Position numbers and translations under genes: made by a program
Shown here: positions 9,751 to 20,026 of the stretch, one piece after another
Layout: the number at the start of each line of letters is the position of its first letter
How positions within the stretch are numbered: position 1 is the first letter of the stretch
Notes under the pieces: model-generated
Seen by the model: only the letters and a program-made list of their open reading frames with translations
What the model was told of the DNA's origin: nothing
Database searches by the model: none
Origin: Gilliamella mensalis
GTDB lineage: Bacteria; Pseudomonadota; Gammaproteobacteria; Enterobacterales; Orbaceae
DNA: 64,000 nucleotides
Direction: 5' to 3'
NCBI RefSeq assembly: GCF_900103085.1
Contig: NZ_FMWR01000007.1
Location: forward strand, 1 to 64,000

Positions 9751-10017
9751 ATGGGAAAAAGTGTGGTCCGGTTAGGCGATCCAACAACACATGGTGGTTC
9801 TGTAATATCTGCATCATCAACGACAATAATTGAAGGTAAACCTGTCGCTTTGATTGGCGATCTTGTTAGTTGTCCTAAAAAAGGTCATGGTATAAATAAA
9901 ATTATTGAAGGGGCTAAAACGTGTCTTTCTGATGGTAAGGCTGTGGTCATTGATCAGTGTTTATGTGAATGTGGCTGTAAAGTGCTTGCGACAATTAGCT
10001 CAGCGATAATGGAATAA
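9751..10017 (+). CDS. PAAR-domain T6SS spike tip protein
   Basis: An 88-aa protein with the PAAR start pattern (VVRLGDPTTHGGSVISAS) and the regular GD and G turns of the domain, including KPVALIGDLVSCPKKGHG. Histidine and cysteine residues around positions 14-16, 41, 46, 58 and 68-74 can bind the zinc at the cone tip. PAAR proteins sharpen VgrG and can carry effectors; this one is a bare domain with no extension. It has an AAGGA ribosome site and is followed four bases after its stop by the next gene, so it belongs to the structural operon. Confidence 0.92.
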   Translation: MGKSVVRLGDPTTHGGSVISASSTTIIEGKPVALIGDLVSCPKKGHGINKIIEGAKTCLSDGKAVVIDQCLCECGCKVLATISSAIME

Positions 10018-10021
10018 TATT

Positions 10022-11155
10022 ATGTCTTGGTCTAAACCTATCATTAGTAATACATTAAATGCACCTAAGGCATTACATCGTGGAAGATGGCTATTCTTTT
10101 TTATCATATTGTTTTTAATTACAAGTATCGTACTTGCTTTAATGTGGCCTGATAATAACTATTTTATGCAATGGCAATTTTGGTTAAGTGGTGTATTTAT
10201 TTCAATAGTGATAGGGAGTATTGCTATTAGTGTTCGGCTTTATCTTTATGGTCTTGCGCAAGAAGAATATGAAATATGGCAACATGAACAAAAAAATATT
10301 GACCAAAATTGGCAAGATTGGGCAATGCAATCATTAGTTGTTCTTGATAGCTTCTATTTTTTACCAAATAAACTCAATTTAGACGACCTGTTGAAAAACA
10401 ATCCAAATGTGTCTTCTAAAATGAATAAATCATTAGCATTTGATGAAAAATTTGATTTAAATGAAAATATTGAAGATTTATTTGTGTCAATGCGAGATGT
10501 GTTATCTCAATTACCCGTTAAAGAACCGATCAATATTATGGTTTACTCGTCACCTGACTCATATGGTCTTGTTGAAAATAATATTAATGATGCTTATAAA
10601 AATGCAGGCATTGCACAACCTTATACGGTGACCAATCATATTATAAATCATGTTGATACTGTTAAATTAATGGAATGGATTGATAGTCCTCAATCAGCTT
10701 TAAAGTTAGTTATTATTAATAACACTATCTCGTCAGGATCTGCTTTTTTATGTGCTTTTTTATTGACGGATAAAACATACTATCAACATTTAGCTATTGA
10801 TATTGGACAAAACCAAATTTTACGACCAATGATAACCCACAATATGCCAACGGGTATTCAACAGATGGCCGAAATGCAATTGGCAATTCACCAGATAAAG
10901 CCACTTTGGTTTGCAAATTTAGACAATAAACAACAAGTAGATATTACTAAACAGTTGGCGCAATGGAGTATTTCCGCTGAACAGATACATCAATTAGAAA
11001 GTATTGTAGGTAATCAAACTGAATTGTCGTACTGGCTTTCATTAGCTTTAGCGTGCGAAATGGTAGCTAAAACACAAAAAAATAATTTAATTGCAGCAAT
11101 GAACCAAAATCAATGGTTATTTTCAGTTGTGGCAAAGTTGAGTAGGGAGTCGTAA
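10022..11155 (+). CDS. Unrecognised T6SS-cluster protein with two N-terminal membrane helices
   Basis: A 377-aa protein between PAAR and tssM. I do not recognise its family. Two strong hydrophobic segments lie at about residues 21-43 and 57-80. They are separated by a short loop, which gives a large C-terminal domain on the same side as the N-terminus, most likely the cytoplasm. The rest is a mixed alpha/beta sequence without obvious catalytic motifs. Its stop codon touches the tssM start, so the two are probably translated together. It may assist the TssM/TssL/TssJ membrane complex; this rests on position only. Confidence 0.65.
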   Translation: MSWSKPIISNTLNAPKALHRGRWLFFFIILFLITSIVLALMWPDNNYFMQWQFWLSGVFISIVIGSIAISVRLYLYGLAQEEYEIWQHEQKNIDQNWQDWAMQSLVVLDSFYFLPNKLNLDDLLKNNPNVSSKMNKSLAFDEKFDLNENIEDLFVSMRDVLSQLPVKEPINIMVYSSPDSYGLVENNINDAYKNAGIAQPYTVTNHIINHVDTVKLMEWIDSPQSALKLVIINNTISSGSAFLCAFLLTDKTYYQHLAIDIGQNQILRPMITHNMPTGIQQMAEMQLAIHQIKPLWFANLDNKQQVDITKQLAQWSISAEQIHQLESIVGNQTELSYWLSLALACEMVAKTQKNNLIAAMNQNQWLFSVVAKLSRES

Positions 11156-14100
11156 ATGAATAAATGGAAATGGGCCGGATTAATTTTTATTATATTATTA
11201 GGCGCAATATTATTAGCGTTAGGATTATTTTTTTGGGGTGATTGGCTCAACTATACTTCAAAAGGGGAAAAAGTTCAAATATGGTTACAAGGAATGTTAC
11301 TATTATTTTGTTTATTATTAACCCCTATTCTTGTTACTAACAGTTATCGATTGTGGGCAAAAGATAAAACTAAACGTGAATCACTCAATCCAATTCAAAA
11401 TGAAAAGCCAAAAGAGCCACCGCCATTTGCTGAATTTCTGGATATTAAAAAACAGTGTCGATATCGTTTAGGTTTTTTTTGGCGTTATAAAGTTTGTAAA
11501 TGCTTAGTTTTGGGGCATCACTCTGACATTGAGCTTTTGTTGCCTAATTTGCCAAAAGATCAATGGCAATTGTCTGATAATACATTAATGGTATATGGCG
11601 GTGATATTCAAGATGAGCCAAATGCATTGTGGTTACAAGCCTTAAAAAGAAACTTTTCACGTATTTTGCCGTTTTTTAGTAAACCGCTTAATGCTGTTAT
11701 TTGGGTTGCACCTAAGCATTATCTTGATGATAACCGCCACCAACAGTTATTGATTGAAAAAGCAGTATTAAAGTTACAAGCACGTAATAAAATTTTAAAA
11801 TGGTCAGCTCCCCTTTATTTAGTTGCAGGGCAGCGGTGTGAGTGGTCACAAACAGAACGCATAGAACAGAGTATTGGCGTACTTTTTAATGGATTAAAAC
11901 AAGATGCAATGGATGCTGTTGTTATATCTCTTAATCAATTAGCAAAAGAGTGTAGCCAACGTGGTGTAAGGCAAATTAAAGATAATCCTCATTATTCGTT
12001 CTTACTTAAATTAAGTCAAAATTTAGTTAAGCGTGACATCACCCATATTAAACGTTATTTAACATCGCTGGTTGCTTTCCCTTATTCTCCTTATGTTAGA
12101 GGGTTATTTTTTGTACCAGATCAATCAAAACCAAATAGTGAAAATATGCCGATCTTTGATCACTCTTTGGCTATGACCCCTACATGGCAATCAATTAGTG
12201 ATGATGCTAATTCACAATTCGGGCGACGCATGGGGATTCAATGGGGAATTTGGTCTTGTTATGCACTACTTGCATTTATGGGGGTAATGTGTGTGGCATT
12301 ATGTACTTCATATTTTCGCAATGCATCACTTATTGATGAGAGTGTTGAACTTGTCAAACAGGCCGATGATTCTGTTAAACAAGATTATTTTTCACGATTA
12401 CAAATACAACATCAGTTACAACAGCATTTAGAACAGTTACTCTATCGTCAACAACAAGGCGCACCTTTACTTTATCGCTTTGGCTTAAATCATAATGACG
12501 AAGTGCTCAAAAGAATGTGGCTTACTTATCGAGCAACCAATTCGCGTAATATTGCTACACCATTTTACAATATTATGACTGATTATTTGACTTTGTTAAC
12601 CGAATTACCACCGGATGATCCAAAACGGATAAAATTAGTTGATTCGGCATATGATGTGTTAAAAGTCTATTTAATGCTGGGACAGCCAGATAAAAGTGAT
12701 GGGATTTATTTAAGTCAATTTGCTTCAAAACAATGGCGAACGCCAGAAGGCATGAGCGATGGTGATTGGCAAAGGTTAATGCCCGATTTAGTTCGTTTTT
12801 GGGGGCAAATGCTTAATCTACACCCTGATTGGGCACAACATAATGATGCACGTTTAATAAAAAACATTAGACAAATGTTAATTAATAAAATTGGTGTACA
12901 AAATGCTGTTAATACGCTTTATCAAGAGATGATTCAACGAGCAAGCCAACATTATGCAAATCAAAACTTGAATCAATTGCTTGAAGGTTTAGACAGCAAA
13001 ATGCTGTTTTTTACTGATGCTGAGATCCCCGGCGTGTATACGCGAAAAGCTTGGGATGATACTATTGAAGATGAAATTGCTGATGCGGCAAAATATCGCA
13101 AAGAACAAATTGACTGGGTTTTAAGTGATGGAGAAAGTGATTTGACTGCATCCATTTCTCCTGATGCATTAAAAAAACAACTTACCGACCGATATTTTAG
13201 TGAGTATAGCGCGGCGTGGTTATACTTTTTAAATACGATTCAGTGGCATTCATATAATAATGTTTCAGATGTTATTGAACAACTTACACTACTGGCTGAT
13301 ACCCGCCAGTCGCCTTTGATTGCATTAATAAATGTGGTGAAATACCAATCGAATGTTGCTTTCACGGGGAATGGTTTTTCAGATAATTTAATTCGTTCCG
13401 CAAAAAAAATGGTTGATAATAAATCAAAAATTGCTTTGCCAACAAACAACGAAGCAACAGGACCTTTAACCGCAACCTTTTTACCTATCACTAGCTTGCT
13501 TGATAATGACAATACAAATGGGCTTTCTTTACAAACCTATTTATCGCGCATTACACAAGTTCGCTTAAAATTGCAAAATATAGCCAATAGTGCAGATCCC
13601 CAAGCGATGATGCAAGAGCTGGCAAAAAGTGTGTTTAAAGGAACATCTGTTGATTTAACCGAAACACGGGATTATGGAAACCTAATTGCCGCTAATTTAG
13701 GTGAGGAGTGGTCAGGGTTTGGTTATAGCTTATTTAAACAACCGCTAGAACAATCATGGCAAGTAGTGTTAGCACCAGCGGCCAATAGTTTTAATGATGT
13801 TTGGCAAAATTATATTGTCAATCAATGGGAAAAATCTTTTGCAGGCCGTTACCCTTTTAAAAATAGTGATAACGAGGCATCGTTGGCTGAACTTGCACGC
13901 TTTTTACGTGCTGATACTGGAATTGTTGATAATTTTATCACCAGTGAGCTAAATGGTGTATTAGAAAAAAAAGGGGGACGTTGGGTTGTTAATTCGGTTA
14001 ATGCTCAAGGTCTTAATTTCGCACCACAATTTCTTAATGCATTAAATTTATTTAATGAATTATCGGCAGAGTTACTTGCAACGGGTGATGTTTCTGTGTC

Positions 14101-14485
14101 GTTTGATCTGATGCCTCGTAGTGGTGGTAAAATTGTACGGACTGAATTATTGATTAATAAACAAAAGATGGAATATTTTAACCAATCTCCGACATGGCAA
14201 CGTTTCAATTGGCCGGGAGATGGATATTCACCTTATTCTCAATTAAGTTGGAGTAGTGATACCTCGGGATTACGTCTCTACCAATATTATAGTGGCGATT
14301 GGGCGTGGATCCGCTTACTTGAATCAGCATCGGTCAAACCGTTAGATTCGAGCCGTTATGAGCTCATTTGGAAAGCACCTGATGAACGTAAGTTGAGATT
14401 TATTTTACGTACTCAGCTAGGGAGGGGACCATTGACATTATTGAAGTTACGTAATTTTACTTTACCTAAAAAGGTATTTGAATAA
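11156..14485 (+). CDS. tssM: TssM (IcmF/VasK) inner-membrane scaffold of T6SS
   Basis: An 1109-aa protein of the IcmF family, which spans the inner membrane and reaches TssJ in the periplasm. Hydrophobic segments lie at about 5-27 and 41-61, with a third at about 362-388 that precedes the long periplasmic part. The periplasmic end shows typical TssM features (a QSWQVVLAPAANSFNDVWQNYI stretch and WPG near FNWPGDGYSPYSQLSW). Where many homologs carry a Walker A P-loop after the second helix, this protein has LVLGHHSDIELLLP (about 117-130) with no GKS/T, so nucleotide binding looks absent. It starts directly after the stop of the preceding gene. Confidence 0.93.
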   Translation: MNKWKWAGLIFIILLGAILLALGLFFWGDWLNYTSKGEKVQIWLQGMLLLFCLLLTPILVTNSYRLWAKDKTKRESLNPIQNEKPKEPPPFAEFLDIKKQCRYRLGFFWRYKVCKCLVLGHHSDIELLLPNLPKDQWQLSDNTLMVYGGDIQDEPNALWLQALKRNFSRILPFFSKPLNAVIWVAPKHYLDDNRHQQLLIEKAVLKLQARNKILKWSAPLYLVAGQRCEWSQTERIEQSIGVLFNGLKQDAMDAVVISLNQLAKECSQRGVRQIKDNPHYSFLLKLSQNLVKRDITHIKRYLTSLVAFPYSPYVRGLFFVPDQSKPNSENMPIFDHSLAMTPTWQSISDDANSQFGRRMGIQWGIWSCYALLAFMGVMCVALCTSYFRNASLIDESVELVKQADDSVKQDYFSRLQIQHQLQQHLEQLLYRQQQGAPLLYRFGLNHNDEVLKRMWLTYRATNSRNIATPFYNIMTDYLTLLTELPPDDPKRIKLVDSAYDVLKVYLMLGQPDKSDGIYLSQFASKQWRTPEGMSDGDWQRLMPDLVRFWGQMLNLHPDWAQHNDARLIKNIRQMLINKIGVQNAVNTLYQEMIQRASQHYANQNLNQLLEGLDSKMLFFTDAEIPGVYTRKAWDDTIEDEIADAAKYRKEQIDWVLSDGESDLTASISPDALKKQLTDRYFSEYSAAWLYFLNTIQWHSYNNVSDVIEQLTLLADTRQSPLIALINVVKYQSNVAFTGNGFSDNLIRSAKKMVDNKSKIALPTNNEATGPLTATFLPITSLLDNDNTNGLSLQTYLSRITQVRLKLQNIANSADPQAMMQELAKSVFKGTSVDLTETRDYGNLIAANLGEEWSGFGYSLFKQPLEQSWQVVLAPAANSFNDVWQNYIVNQWEKSFAGRYPFKNSDNEASLAELARFLRADTGIVDNFITSELNGVLEKKGGRWVVNSVNAQGLNFAPQFLNALNLFNELSAELLATGDVSVSFDLMPRSGGKIVRTELLINKQKMEYFNQSPTWQRFNWPGDGYSPYSQLSWSSDTSGLRLYQYYSGDWAWIRLLESASVKPLDSSRYELIWKAPDERKLRFILRTQLGRGPLTLLKLRNFTLPKKVFE

Positions 14486-14513
14486 CAATTAATTAAAATA
14501 ATGGATTATTATC

Positions 14514-16139
14514 ATGTTTAGCCAATTATTGAATCGTTTTTTGGGGCAGCAAACCTCTAGTGAATCAGTCACAGCTGAGTTAAATCAACGTTGGGATGAT
14601 TGGTTGCAACCAGTTACAGCTGACAAACCAGCGGGTGATGATTTAACCTATCACGATACATTTCAGGAAATTAAAGAAGAGATTACAAAATTATCTGGAA
14701 TTGATTATTCGCTGATTGTTACTGAAAGTGAAATCATATTAAAACAACATAGTAAAGATATTCGGGTTGCAACCTATTATTGTTTGGCACGATTACATAT
14801 AGATGGAGCAGAAGGATTTGCTGATGGTGTTGAGCTATTAGCTGGATTATTAGATAAATTTGGTTCATCAATTTACCCTTCACGGCATAATATTCGTAAA
14901 AATGCTGTGGAGTGGCTTGCCAATGCAAGATTTGTTGAGCCACTCACTCAATTGCAACCTCTACCTGAATCTTGCTTGACACGCATTATTATTGCATTGA
15001 ACCAGATTGACAGCTGTAGCCAAAAGTTGTTTGTAAGTAGTGATCCAAATCAACCTATTTCCCCTCCTGATTTATCAGCGTTAGTCCATTTTTTTAATAA
15101 TGGTATAAAAAAGAGTGATAGAAATCTTTCTGTTGAGGCAACTAATGTAGAGCAGACTCCTTCAATCACAGCGTCGAGCTCTCCGCAATTACAATCTAAT
15201 AGAAATATAACAGAAATAAAAATTGGTTCTCAACGTGATTTGCTCGATCATGCTCGTAAAATGGCCACTTTTTTACGTGAAAAACCAGAAGGTTATCTTG
15301 CTGCTGGTCGATTTTTGCGAGTGCTTAGGTGGGATACAATTATTGATTTACCCCCAGCCGATCATCGAGGAAGAACACGGCTACCAGCGCCAAGAAATGA
15401 ACTTAAACAGCATATTAGCCGTTTAGTTATTCAACAGCAATGGTCAGAACTTTTTGAACGTGTTGAAACTGCTTTTATGGAAAATGCTAATCATTTTTGG
15501 TTAGATTTGCAACGAGCAACGGTGATGTCGCTACAAAAAATGGGACAGCCTTATCAATCATGGGCGGATATTTATTTGGCTGATATTGGGTTAATGTTAG
15601 AACGGTTAAATGGTGTTGAACGTCTCTGTTTTGAAAATGGTATGCCATTTGCTGATGATGACACATTAAATTGGATTGCAAATAATGCACGTATTCATCA
15701 TTTAGATGATGGCGACAGTATGCAACCTATTGCCGTATCTGCTGATGATGATTGGAATGAAATTGAAAAACAAGCTTTAGAGCTTGCTCATGCTGAAAAT
15801 TTAGAAACAGCGTTTCAATGGTTACAAAATTTGCCACTATTGCGGTCGCCTAAGCAGCGCTATTTGTTGCAATATACACAAGCAAGAGTTGCTGAACAAT
15901 TTGGTAAGCAAGATATCGCATTAAACTTATTAATTGGTCTAAATAATCAACAGCAATCCTTGACTTTAATACAGTGGGAACAAGAGTTGCTATTTGATGT
16001 TAAGCGATGTTTATTACGATTAATAAAGCAGAAAAGTAAATCTAAAGAGATGTTAACGCCACATCTACTAGAGTTAGTTGAGTTATTACAGCAAGAGTTA
16101 ATCCAGTTAGATCCTGCTAGGGCATTAAGTGTGATGTAA
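14514..16139 (+). CDS. tssA: TssA (ImpA/VasJ type) T6SS sheath assembly protein
   Basis: A 541-aa protein. The N-terminal ImpA domain is clear: DDWLQPVTADKPAGDDLTYH at about 28-47, then KDIRVATYYCLARLHIDGAEGFADG and GSSIYPSRHNIRKNAVEWLANAR. After a serine/threonine-rich linker near 205-235 comes the C-terminal helical domain with FLREKPEGYLAAGRFLRVLRWD. TssA primes tail-sheath polymerisation at the baseplate. It lies 28 bases after tssM. Confidence 0.9.
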   Translation: MFSQLLNRFLGQQTSSESVTAELNQRWDDWLQPVTADKPAGDDLTYHDTFQEIKEEITKLSGIDYSLIVTESEIILKQHSKDIRVATYYCLARLHIDGAEGFADGVELLAGLLDKFGSSIYPSRHNIRKNAVEWLANARFVEPLTQLQPLPESCLTRIIIALNQIDSCSQKLFVSSDPNQPISPPDLSALVHFFNNGIKKSDRNLSVEATNVEQTPSITASSSPQLQSNRNITEIKIGSQRDLLDHARKMATFLREKPEGYLAAGRFLRVLRWDTIIDLPPADHRGRTRLPAPRNELKQHISRLVIQQQWSELFERVETAFMENANHFWLDLQRATVMSLQKMGQPYQSWADIYLADIGLMLERLNGVERLCFENGMPFADDDTLNWIANNARIHHLDDGDSMQPIAVSADDDWNEIEKQALELAHAENLETAFQWLQNLPLLRSPKQRYLLQYTQARVAEQFGKQDIALNLLIGLNNQQQSLTLIQWEQELLFDVKRCLLRLIKQKSKSKEMLTPHLLELVELLQQELIQLDPARALSVM

Positions 16140-16192
16140 TTTTATCAATGATAAAAATAATCAAACTAATATGAAAAATAAAGAGATAAAAA

Positions 16193-17956
16193 ATGGATGA
16201 TTTAATTTTACGTTATTACGAATCAGAAATGCGCTATTTGCGAGAAGCTGGCAAAGAATTTGCGAAAATTCATCCTGATAGAGCAAGTCAACTTAATTTA
16301 GATCGTGTAGGGGATCGTGATCCTTATGTGGAGCGGTTATTTGAAGGGTTTGCCTTCTTAACTGGGCGCTTACGCCAAAAAATTGATGATGATTTACCTG
16401 AACTTACCGAAAGCCTAGTGAGTTTACTTTGGCCTCACTATTTGCGATTAATTCCGTCATTATCTATTATCGAGTTAACGCCAAATTATGGTGTATTATC
16501 TCGTCCAGAAGTCATTCCCAAGGGATTACAAGTACAGACTGAGCCATTGGGACAGGTAGGCACAAGATGTCCATATCGCACGACACAAACGGTAACGCTG
16601 CAGCCGATTAAAATTAGTCAGGCGAAACTAGGTCTTAATCATGATGGTCGAAGTATGATTACGCTTCGTCTAAGTTTTGGTGAATTAGCTGATTTTGAAC
16701 AACTTGACTTGTCTAAACTACGATTATACTTGAATGCAGATGGGCCGATTGCCTCGACATTACATTATATGTTAACGCAGCAGGTTGCATCAATGTATGT
16801 GCGTTATGCAACGCAACCTGAAGAACGTATAAATTTACAAGGTAAAATAACCCCAGTTGGTTTTACTGAAGATGAACGTTTATGGTTAAAGCCAGATAAT
16901 GCTTTTGCAGGATATCAACTTTTATTAGAGTATTTTGCATTTCGTGAAAAATTTATGTTTGTTGATTTACATGGATTAAATATGCGTGATGTGCCGGCAC
17001 TATGCCAGTATATTGATATTGAACTATTGCTGAACCAAACTTGGCCAAGTGATATGCCTTTTGATCATAATAATATTCGCTTGCATTGTGTGCCTGTCAT
17101 TAATTTATTTGATATGGAAGCTGATCCTATTGTTGTCAATCAGTTAGAGAGCGAATACTTGCTTCGTCCATTACTTCGTCAAGATGGTCATGTAGAGGTT
17201 TATTCGGTTGAGCATGTGGAAGCCATCACGCGTAATGGACGTTATCGCTATGTGCCTTTTACCAGCTTTAAACATCGTGGCGGTATGCTAAGACATGATG
17301 CCCCAGAAAGGTACTATCATACCCGAGTCCGCAAAGGCGCTTCAGGTTTACATGATACTTGGTTAATTTTGGGCGGAAAGATTTGGGATAAGCATGAGGT
17401 GGTTGAGACCGAAACTTTATCATTACGAATAACCGGTACTAATGGTATGTTACCACGAAAAGCATTACGTAATGCCCGAATTAATGAGCTGTGTAGCGCT
17501 CAAAATAGTATTGCTAAAGTGAAAAATTTATGTTCTCCAACGTTACCTTGCTATCCACCTACAGAAGATCGCTTTTATTGGCGAGTACTATCTCATTTAG
17601 CGCCTAATTATCTGTCATTAATGAATGCAGAAGTCTTACGTGGAACACTTGCTTTATATGATTGGACAGATAACGAATTAAATCGTCGGCGATTAGAAGG
17701 CATAGTTGATGTATCTCATCGAATGATTAAACGTACCGAAAAAGGAATGTTACAGCGCGGTATAGAAATTGAGGTAACAATTAATAGTTACCAATTTACT
17801 GGTGAAGGTGATGTGATGCTTTTTGGGGAGTTGTTACATCAATTTTTTGCATTATATGCCGATGTTAACTTATTTACACAATTAGCGGTTATAGTTTTAC
17901 CAACAGGAAATAAAATTGTATGGAACCACAGCAAAGCATCGAAAACAGCCCTTTAA
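16193..17956 (+). CDS. tssF: TssF (VasA/ImpG) T6SS baseplate protein
   Basis: A 587-aa protein, the usual family length. The N-terminus (LILRYYESEMRYLREAGKEF, then FAKIHPDRASQL and DRDPYVERLFEGFAFLTGRLR) is diagnostic for TssF. Other conserved blocks are SLLWPHYLRLIPSLSI and FREKFMFVDL. TssF with TssG and TssK forms the baseplate wedge. The gene ends inside the start of tssG, a 37-bp overlap. Confidence 0.96.
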   Translation: MDDLILRYYESEMRYLREAGKEFAKIHPDRASQLNLDRVGDRDPYVERLFEGFAFLTGRLRQKIDDDLPELTESLVSLLWPHYLRLIPSLSIIELTPNYGVLSRPEVIPKGLQVQTEPLGQVGTRCPYRTTQTVTLQPIKISQAKLGLNHDGRSMITLRLSFGELADFEQLDLSKLRLYLNADGPIASTLHYMLTQQVASMYVRYATQPEERINLQGKITPVGFTEDERLWLKPDNAFAGYQLLLEYFAFREKFMFVDLHGLNMRDVPALCQYIDIELLLNQTWPSDMPFDHNNIRLHCVPVINLFDMEADPIVVNQLESEYLLRPLLRQDGHVEVYSVEHVEAITRNGRYRYVPFTSFKHRGGMLRHDAPERYYHTRVRKGASGLHDTWLILGGKIWDKHEVVETETLSLRITGTNGMLPRKALRNARINELCSAQNSIAKVKNLCSPTLPCYPPTEDRFYWRVLSHLAPNYLSLMNAEVLRGTLALYDWTDNELNRRRLEGIVDVSHRMIKRTEKGMLQRGIEIEVTINSYQFTGEGDVMLFGELLHQFFALYADVNLFTQLAVIVLPTGNKIVWNHSKASKTAL

Positions 17957-18963
17957 TGCTGGCTCTTGAAAAAAAACTACCAAAAATAAATTTTTATCGT
18001 TTTTGCCAGTTACTAGAGCAAATGTATGCAGATGAACCGGTATTAGGTAAGTACGAAACACCTACAGCTGATCCTCTGCGCTTTGCGCCATCTATCGATA
18101 TGTCATTTCCTGCCAGTGAGCTAAAATGCATAGAGAGGGCGCCTTATATTAATCGTCCAACTACAGTTAGAACTCGATTTTTAGGATTGTATGGTGTTGA
18201 TTCTGTATTACCATTAGGCTTGCTTGATAATATTATTCGTCGAGAAGAAAACTATCAAGTGATGACAGACTTTTTAGATATCTTTAATCATCGAGTCATC
18301 ACCCAGTTTTATCGGATTTGGCTAAAATATCATTATCCATCAAGCTTTTTAAACGGTGGAAAAGATCCGATATCGCTATGTTTACTTGGATTAACTGGAT
18401 TTGGTATAGAAGGAACGAGCAAACAAATTGGCTCACCACTGTCTCGTTTTTTAGCATTATTAGGTTTAATTACACAAAAAACACGGACATCGGAAGGGAT
18501 AATCGGATTAATTAGAGTATTAGTCAACGATGCCAAAGTTGTGGTAAGTGAATTTTATCCAGTTTGGCAATCGATTGATAATCCTGTGCAGTTGGGCGGA
18601 AAAGGACAGCAACGAGCTACTTTAGATGGAGGCGCCATATTGGGATCTCGTTTTAGAGAGTGCAATCAAACAGTCCATATTGCAATTACACCACAACATG
18701 AAAGCCAGATTGCAGATTTACTACCAGGTGGACAATTATATGGTGATTTATTGGCGTTATTGCGAGCTTACTTAGGTTATCAAGTTGATGCCAAAATGAC
18801 ACTTTATATCCAACGCCAATTTTTACCTCGTAGCCAACTTATACCTAAAAATAGTCGACTAGGACAAACAGCATCATTTACTAAAACTGTAAATGGTGAG
18901 TCAATTCAAGATGAAATTGCTGTAAATTTAGGATGCTACTGTGGGATTAGTTATGCAGCATAA
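17920..18963 (+). CDS. tssG: TssG (VasB/ImpH) T6SS baseplate protein
   Basis: A 347-aa protein beginning inside the tssF end. Family landmarks include FYRFCQLLEQMY at about 26-37, LRFAPSIDMSFPASEL, TRFLGLYGVDSVLPLGLLD and FLDIFNHRVITQFYRIWLKYHY. TssG is the partner of TssF in the baseplate wedge. The long overlap suggests translational coupling that keeps the TssF:TssG ratio fixed. Confidence 0.95.
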   Translation: MEPQQSIENSPLMLALEKKLPKINFYRFCQLLEQMYADEPVLGKYETPTADPLRFAPSIDMSFPASELKCIERAPYINRPTTVRTRFLGLYGVDSVLPLGLLDNIIRREENYQVMTDFLDIFNHRVITQFYRIWLKYHYPSSFLNGGKDPISLCLLGLTGFGIEGTSKQIGSPLSRFLALLGLITQKTRTSEGIIGLIRVLVNDAKVVVSEFYPVWQSIDNPVQLGGKGQQRATLDGGAILGSRFRECNQTVHIAITPQHESQIADLLPGGQLYGDLLALLRAYLGYQVDAKMTLYIQRQFLPRSQLIPKNSRLGQTASFTKTVNGESIQDEIAVNLGCYCGISYAA

Positions 18964-18983
18964 TCTAAAAAAGGAAAATAAAT

Positions 18984-19502
18984 ATGAGAATAATTACTGT
19001 ACTTAATCCGATCTTATTAACTCTATGGCTAACGGGATGTGGCATTGCACAAAGTGCCTCGGAAAAAGCGGTCGATTTAAGTAACTCTATTTTTACATGG
19101 GATGTAAGAACATTGCATTTAGATATTACAGCAAGATCTGAATTAAATATGGATGATGATGGCAAATCCTCGCCTGTGGTTATCCGTATATATCAATTAA
19201 AAGAGGCTGACACATTTAACTCTATTTCTTATCAAGAGCTAGTTGATCAAGATAGTGATGTACTAAAAGAGTCATTGCTGGCAAGTAAAGAAATAGTACT
19301 AAAACCCAATAGCGCTATTTCTATCGATGCACCATTTGATAAAAAGGCTAAGGTAGTAGGTATCGCTGCACTTTATAAAGAGCCGAATATAAAAGAGAAT
19401 AACTGGCGGATTGTTTTAAAACGAGACGATTTAAATATCAATAAATCCCGCCAAATAAACGCAATTCAGTATAAAATCACACTGATGGATGAAAGTAAAT
19501 GA
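18984..19502 (+). CDS. tssJ: TssJ (VasD) outer-membrane lipoprotein of T6SS
   Basis: A 172-aa protein. It begins with a lipoprotein signal ending in the lipobox LTGC, with the lipidated cysteine at residue 19. The mature part is the beta-sandwich of TssJ (SSPVVIRIYQLKEADTF, then LLASKEIVLKPNSAISID and VGIAALYKEP). TssJ anchors the TssM periplasmic domain at the outer membrane. A ribosome site AAAGGA precedes the ATG. Confidence 0.93.
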   Translation: MRIITVLNPILLTLWLTGCGIAQSASEKAVDLSNSIFTWDVRTLHLDITARSELNMDDDGKSSPVVIRIYQLKEADTFNSISYQELVDQDSDVLKESLLASKEIVLKPNSAISIDAPFDKKAKVVGIAALYKEPNIKENNWRIVLKRDDLNINKSRQINAIQYKITLMDESK

Positions 19503-19930
19503 GCGCGTCACTATACGACCAACTTTACGGTTATTTTGAGTCAGGCATCGCAGTTGATGATGTGCCTGAAAATGAACAGACAATTATTAGCGTGATGGAT
19601 AACATTGAACGTATTTTAAATAGCCGAGCAGGTGCGATAAAACACCTGCCAGACTATGGTTTACCTGATATGTCTACTATCTTTCAAGCTTTACCCTCAT
19701 CTGCCTATATTTTAATGAGAGCCATTGAGCAAACGTTATTAAAATACGAACCCAGACTTGCATCAATTAAGGTTAATATTGATGAAAAAAATACTGACAC
19801 AATGGTATTAGCTTATGAACTAGTTTGTCATTTCAAAGAGGGCGGACTTGTTAAATATGGAACTTATTTTATATCTGACGGCAAAGCACGCCTTAAATAT
19901 ATGCGTAAAGCCCTACGTTATACAGAGTAA
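19499..19930 (+). CDS. tssE: TssE (gp25-like) T6SS baseplate protein
   Basis: A 143-aa gp25/lysozyme-like baseplate protein. Diagnostic parts are SVMDNIERILNSRAGAIKHL followed by PDYGLPDMSTIFQAL and the EPRLASIKV strand. Its ATG overlaps the tssJ stop by four bases. It is the last gene of the T6SS operon in this window; the next gene lies on the opposite strand. Confidence 0.93.
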   Translation: MSASLYDQLYGYFESGIAVDDVPENEQTIISVMDNIERILNSRAGAIKHLPDYGLPDMSTIFQALPSSAYILMRAIEQTLLKYEPRLASIKVNIDEKNTDTMVLAYELVCHFKEGGLVKYGTYFISDGKARLKYMRKALRYTE

Positions 19931-20026
19931 ACGCGTATCAGGTTTTAACATGCGATTATCGATGTAATGATCGAATCACGCTCAATAAATAGCGATTTTT
20001 GCAAAGTGGGGGCAAAATAACGTAAC

